Positions 39,116 through 41,666 of a stretch of 41,666 bases of DNA are shown here, one piece after another. Both the position numbers and the translations under genes were made by a program. Under the pieces are notes generated by a model. The model was not told the DNA's origin. It saw nothing but the letters and a program-made list of their open reading frames with translations, and did no database searches. Location of the stretch: positions 1 to 41,666 of the IMG/VR virus record IMGVR_UViG_3300010885_005800; one strand, given 5' to 3'. The DNA comes from a virus. The stretch's first letter is position 1. Every line of letters starts with the position of its first letter.

Positions 39116-39702
39116 CAAACGAACAATTACAACAGCTAGGTATAGACCCTAAATGGCTACAACCGTTAGAAGATACCTTTGAAAAGTACGAAATCAACAC
39201 TCCAGAGCGTCAAGCATGTTTTATTGGTCAATGCGCTCATGAGTCTGGGAACTTCAAGGTCTTGCAAGAAAACTTGAATTACAGCGCAGAAGGCTTAATG
39301 AAGACATGGCCCAGTCGTTTTCCAACAAGGGAAATAGCCGACCAATATGCACGTCAACCAGCTAAGATTGCTGGCAAAGTCTATAACGGAAGGCTTGGTA
39401 ATGCCAATGAAGAGGAAGCCGCCAAGTATTTAGGCAGAGGCTTAATCCAGCTTACTGGCAAAGAAAACTATGAAAACTGCGGTTCTGGAATAGGTGTAGA
39501 TCTCCTTGACAATCCTGATCTGCTAACCACTCCTGAATATGCGTCGCTAAGCGCAGGCTGGTTTTGGAACAAGAAATTGCTCAACGCCCTAGCTGATTCT
39601 GGGGATATTGACACCATGACTAAGCGTATAAATGGGGGCTTAATCGGGTTAGATGACCGTAAAGCAAAAATAGCTAAAGCTTTAAGTGTTTTAAGTGTAT
39701 AA
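39112..39702 (+). CDS. GH19-family endolysin
   Basis: The 196-aa protein shows the chitinase-class GH19 fold. AHESGNF (42-48) contains the catalytic Glu44, LNYSAEGLMKTWPSRFPT (55-72) is the typical second segment, and YLGRGLIQLTGKENY (106-120) is the diagnostic GRGxxQLTG loop. In phages this family cleaves peptidoglycan. There is no signal peptide, so it depends on the holin. The ATGA overlap with the previous gene and the downstream hairpin define the end of the lysis cassette. Confidence 0.92.
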   Translation: MTNEQLQQLGIDPKWLQPLEDTFEKYEINTPERQACFIGQCAHESGNFKVLQENLNYSAEGLMKTWPSRFPTREIADQYARQPAKIAGKVYNGRLGNANEEEAAKYLGRGLIQLTGKENYENCGSGIGVDLLDNPDLLTTPEYASLSAGWFWNKKLLNALADSGDIDTMTKRINGGLIGLDDRKAKIAKALSVLSV

Positions 39703-39727
39703 CTTTATGCAATATTGGGCTAAAATC

Positions 39728-39752
39728 AGCAAAAAGCTAGCCAGTTTTTGCT
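39728..39752 (+). promoter_or_regulatory. Inverted repeat between endolysin and adaptor genes
   Basis: AGCAAAAA pairs perfectly with TTTTTGCT around a 9-nt spacer that itself contains the palindrome GCTAGC. It could be a weak bidirectional terminator or a protein-binding site. No GC-rich stem is present. Confidence 0.5.
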
Positions 39753-39780
39753 CCAGTAAATTAACCTTTGCGGTGAAAAG

Positions 39781-40413
39781 ATGACAGCTTCTTTTGTACT
39801 AACCTATGACTCTCTTGTTACTGCCGTTGAGCAGTACCTAGAACGTAACGACCCTGCAGTCGTCAACCAAATTCCGACGTTTATTACCTTGTGCGAGTAC
39901 GAGATTGCTCAGCAGATCAAAACCCTTGGTCAGCAACAGGTAGTGAACTCCACGATGACTATTAATAATGCCATCATTCCTAAGCCAGCTCGTTGGCGTA
40001 AGACTGTATCGTTTAACGTAACAGCGCCCAGCAATACCCCAAGCCCTGTGTTCCTACGCAAGTACGAATACCTGCTTAATTACAATACTGGCGGTACTAC
40101 GGGTTTACCCTTGTATTACGCTGACTACGATTATGATCACTGGTTAGTGTCTCCTACCCCAGATCAGGCTTATCCATTCCAAGTGCTCTTTTATGAGCGC
40201 CTACAACCTTTAGATTCAGCTAATCAGACTAACTGGATTACCCAGAATGCACCGAATGCGATGCTTTTTGGAACACTGTTACAAGCTATGCCGTTCCTCA
40301 AGAACGATCAACGCCAAATTTTCCAACAAAAATATCAGGAAGCCATGCAAGTCTTGAAGGCAGAAGACCAGCTACGCATTGGTGACCGTCAAGCTGTCGC
40401 TATCGAGAGTTAA
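39781..40413 (+). CDS. SU10-type head-tail adaptor protein
   Basis: The 210-aa protein begins MTASFVLTYDSLVTAVEQYL then ERNDPAVVNQIPTFI, the N-terminal pattern of the adaptor family named after phage SU10. It continues with a beta-rich middle (WRKTVSFNV, PLYYADYDYDHWLVSPTPDQ) and a helical end (FLKNDQRQIFQQKYQEAMQV). It should sit beneath the portal. Its place after the lysis genes rather than beside the portal is odd, and a gp4-like connector is already encoded at 26423. Confidence 0.8.
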   Translation: MTASFVLTYDSLVTAVEQYLERNDPAVVNQIPTFITLCEYEIAQQIKTLGQQQVVNSTMTINNAIIPKPARWRKTVSFNVTAPSNTPSPVFLRKYEYLLNYNTGGTTGLPLYYADYDYDHWLVSPTPDQAYPFQVLFYERLQPLDSANQTNWITQNAPNAMLFGTLLQAMPFLKNDQRQIFQQKYQEAMQVLKAEDQLRIGDRQAVAIES

Positions 40414-40415
40414 CT

Positions 40416-41615
40416 ATGACTACATATGTAAATCCGTTTACAGGGCAAACCATATCTCCTTCACAGGTTGCTTATGAATCCCTGAGTATTTCTACCAATA
40501 CGACGCTCCAATGGCCCGTCAATGGCACTACGAGCTCTGTAGCGTCTAATATTATTGAGGTTACAGCTACTGTAGCAAGCCTTAATTTGATTATGCCTTC
40601 TGCCCAGCAGGTATCTGTTGGTCAGGCTTTAATAATTAACAACGTAGGCGCTATTACATTTTCTGTTGTCAATAATGCAAACGGTGCAATTACTACTGTT
40701 CCTGCAGGCGTTATTAAATACATCTACGTTACAAGCAATTCAACGGATGCAGGTACTTGGGCTACCATTACATTTGGCGCAGGAACATCCTCAGCAGACG
40801 CCGCTTCTCTTGCTGGAAATGGATTATTAGCGATTGGAAGCACCTTAAACCAATCTTATCCAGCTGCGCTATTTTACTCAAGTACAACCCTTACTACATC
40901 AAATCGCTCTCAATTCATTGTTTATGAAGGTGGCGCTGGAACGATTACTCTGCCTTCGGCGTCGTCAGTAGGTAATAACTGGTTTTGTATGATCCGTAAC
41001 AATGGAACTGGCATATTAAATGTTGTGCCAGTGGGTACAAACACAATTGATAACAATGTATCTACACAGCTTCAATTAACCGAATCGTTTGTCATTGTTT
41101 CTAATGGATCAAATTGGAATACCTTTGGTTATGGTCAGTCAATCCAATTTGCTTTTACGCAATTAGCTTTAAATGTTACAGGCGGAACAACAACCCTAAC
41201 ATCTTCACAAGCTTCTAATGTCATTCAAGCATATTCTGGAACATTAACGTCAAATCAAATCATTGTTTTGCCGTCAACTGTTCAGTTATATACACTAACG
41301 AATAACACAACTGGCGCATTTACATTAACCTTTAAAACCACTGCAGTAGGTGCTGGTACTGTTGCGATTAACCAAGGCGATTCATTAGTTGTTATTTGCG
41401 ATGGAACAAACGTCTATAACGCCGCATCTGGCGCATCTAGCAACATTACCTCTCTTACACTTGGAAATGGATCTTTAGGAAGCCCATCATTAAAGTTTTC
41501 TGGTGATGTAACAACGGGAATCTATTTGCCAGCAGCAGGTAAGTTTGCAGTGGTTGCAGGCGGTGTTTTGGCAGGCGTATTTACGAACCAAGGCTTATCT
41601 GGAGGGGCATTTTGA
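40416..41615 (+). CDS. Second tail fibre protein
   Basis: The 399-aa N-terminus (MTTYVNPFTGQTISPSQVAY) is followed by Thr/Asn/Gly-rich beta repeats (SNGSNWNTFGYGQSIQFAFT, TGAFTLTFKTTAVGAG). Residues 350-390 contain GNGSLGSPSLKFSGDVTTGI, a common fibre end module. The final GLSGGAF resembles the GISGGAF end of the 748-aa fibre at 27866. It lies 2 nt after the adaptor gene and was probably duplicated or diverged from a shared fibre-tip module. Confidence 0.8.
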   Translation: MTTYVNPFTGQTISPSQVAYESLSISTNTTLQWPVNGTTSSVASNIIEVTATVASLNLIMPSAQQVSVGQALIINNVGAITFSVVNNANGAITTVPAGVIKYIYVTSNSTDAGTWATITFGAGTSSADAASLAGNGLLAIGSTLNQSYPAALFYSSTTLTTSNRSQFIVYEGGAGTITLPSASSVGNNWFCMIRNNGTGILNVVPVGTNTIDNNVSTQLQLTESFVIVSNGSNWNTFGYGQSIQFAFTQLALNVTGGTTTLTSSQASNVIQAYSGTLTSNQIIVLPSTVQLYTLTNNTTGAFTLTFKTTAVGAGTVAINQGDSLVVICDGTNVYNAASGASSNITSLTLGNGSLGSPSLKFSGDVTTGIYLPAAGKFAVVAGGVLAGVFTNQGLSGGAF

Positions 41616-41666
41616 CAGCTAATGTCATCTCGCTCAATATCCCAGCAGGGATACAAAGAGACGGCA
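41612..41666 (+). CDS. Start of a tail/DNA-stabilisation protein (cut by window edge, TTG start)
   Basis: TTG 41612 lies six nucleotides after GGAGG and opens MTANVISLNIPAGIQRDG. This resembles the N-terminus of a large podophage tail or packaged-DNA-stabilisation protein that usually follows the adaptor. Only about 18 residues are visible, so the identification is tentative. Confidence 0.6.
   Translation, partial: MTANVISLNIPAGIQRDG

Noticed and set aside
1-41666. Terminal redundancy, integrase or attachment sites
   Set aside because: The first and last bases share no evident repeat, both ends interrupt genes and no recombinase motif is visible, so none could be supported.

Overview
The window is a stretch of a tailed double-stranded DNA phage (Caudoviricetes) genome. 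It is probably a podovirus-like phage of a Gram-negative host. The evidence is a complete head-assembly block (terminase small and large subunits, P22-like portal, scaffold, decoration, major capsid), P22 gp4-like and SU10-type connector or adaptor proteins, no tape-measure or sheath gene, and a lysis cassette with a spanin-like protein and a GH19 endolysin. A freshwater betaproteobacterial host is my guess from the general style of the proteins; nothing in the window proves it. Both ends are cut inside genes: a C5 DNA methyltransferase on the left and a tail/DNA-stabilisation protein on the right. The window is therefore most of a genome but not all of it. I see no integrase, attachment site, DNA polymerase, tRNA or CRISPR array.

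Layout. (1) 1-1651, leftward operon: small acidic protein, winged-helix protein, SSB-like protein, coiled-coil/basic-tail protein, C5 methyltransferase. (2) 1652-1804, divergent control region with an inverted-repeat operator and a leader hairpin. (3) 1805-7146, rightward early operon: YdaS/Cro-like regulator, DUF1376 replication protein, DnaB-like ATPase, RusA resolvase, DUF1364 nuclease, then a string of very small overlapping genes (30-80 aa), several too short for ordinary ORF calling. (4) 7147-8780: three genes in two units, each with a related leader motif and a strong terminator. (5) 8817-23290, packaging and head: TerS, two small genes, TerL, a giant 1837-aa polyvalent protein with an HELTH metallopeptidase motif, portal, a small GG-motif protein, a GroES-like co-chaperonin, scaffold, decoration and capsid. 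(6) 23325-36926: beta-rich and GG-motif virion proteins, gp4-like connector, fibre/adhesin genes (glycine-rich, LamG-like and SPRY-like modules), an endonuclease VII-type nuclease and accessory proteins. (7) 36939-39702: holin, spanin-like and endolysin lysis cassette. (8) 39781-end: SU10-type adaptor, another fibre protein, and the start of a tail/DNA-stabilisation protein.

The genes are tightly packed. Many junctions are 4-nt ATGA or TAATG overlaps, which implies translational coupling, and TTG starts preceded by good Shine-Dalgarno sequences recur. The most unusual feature is a short Lys/Met-x-Gly-Gly motif that recurs in four otherwise unrelated proteins of the packaging/head/connector block. 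It tends to sit at module boundaries. The block also encodes a metallopeptidase-like giant protein and a GroES homologue, which suggests, without proving, a dedicated assembly or processing system.
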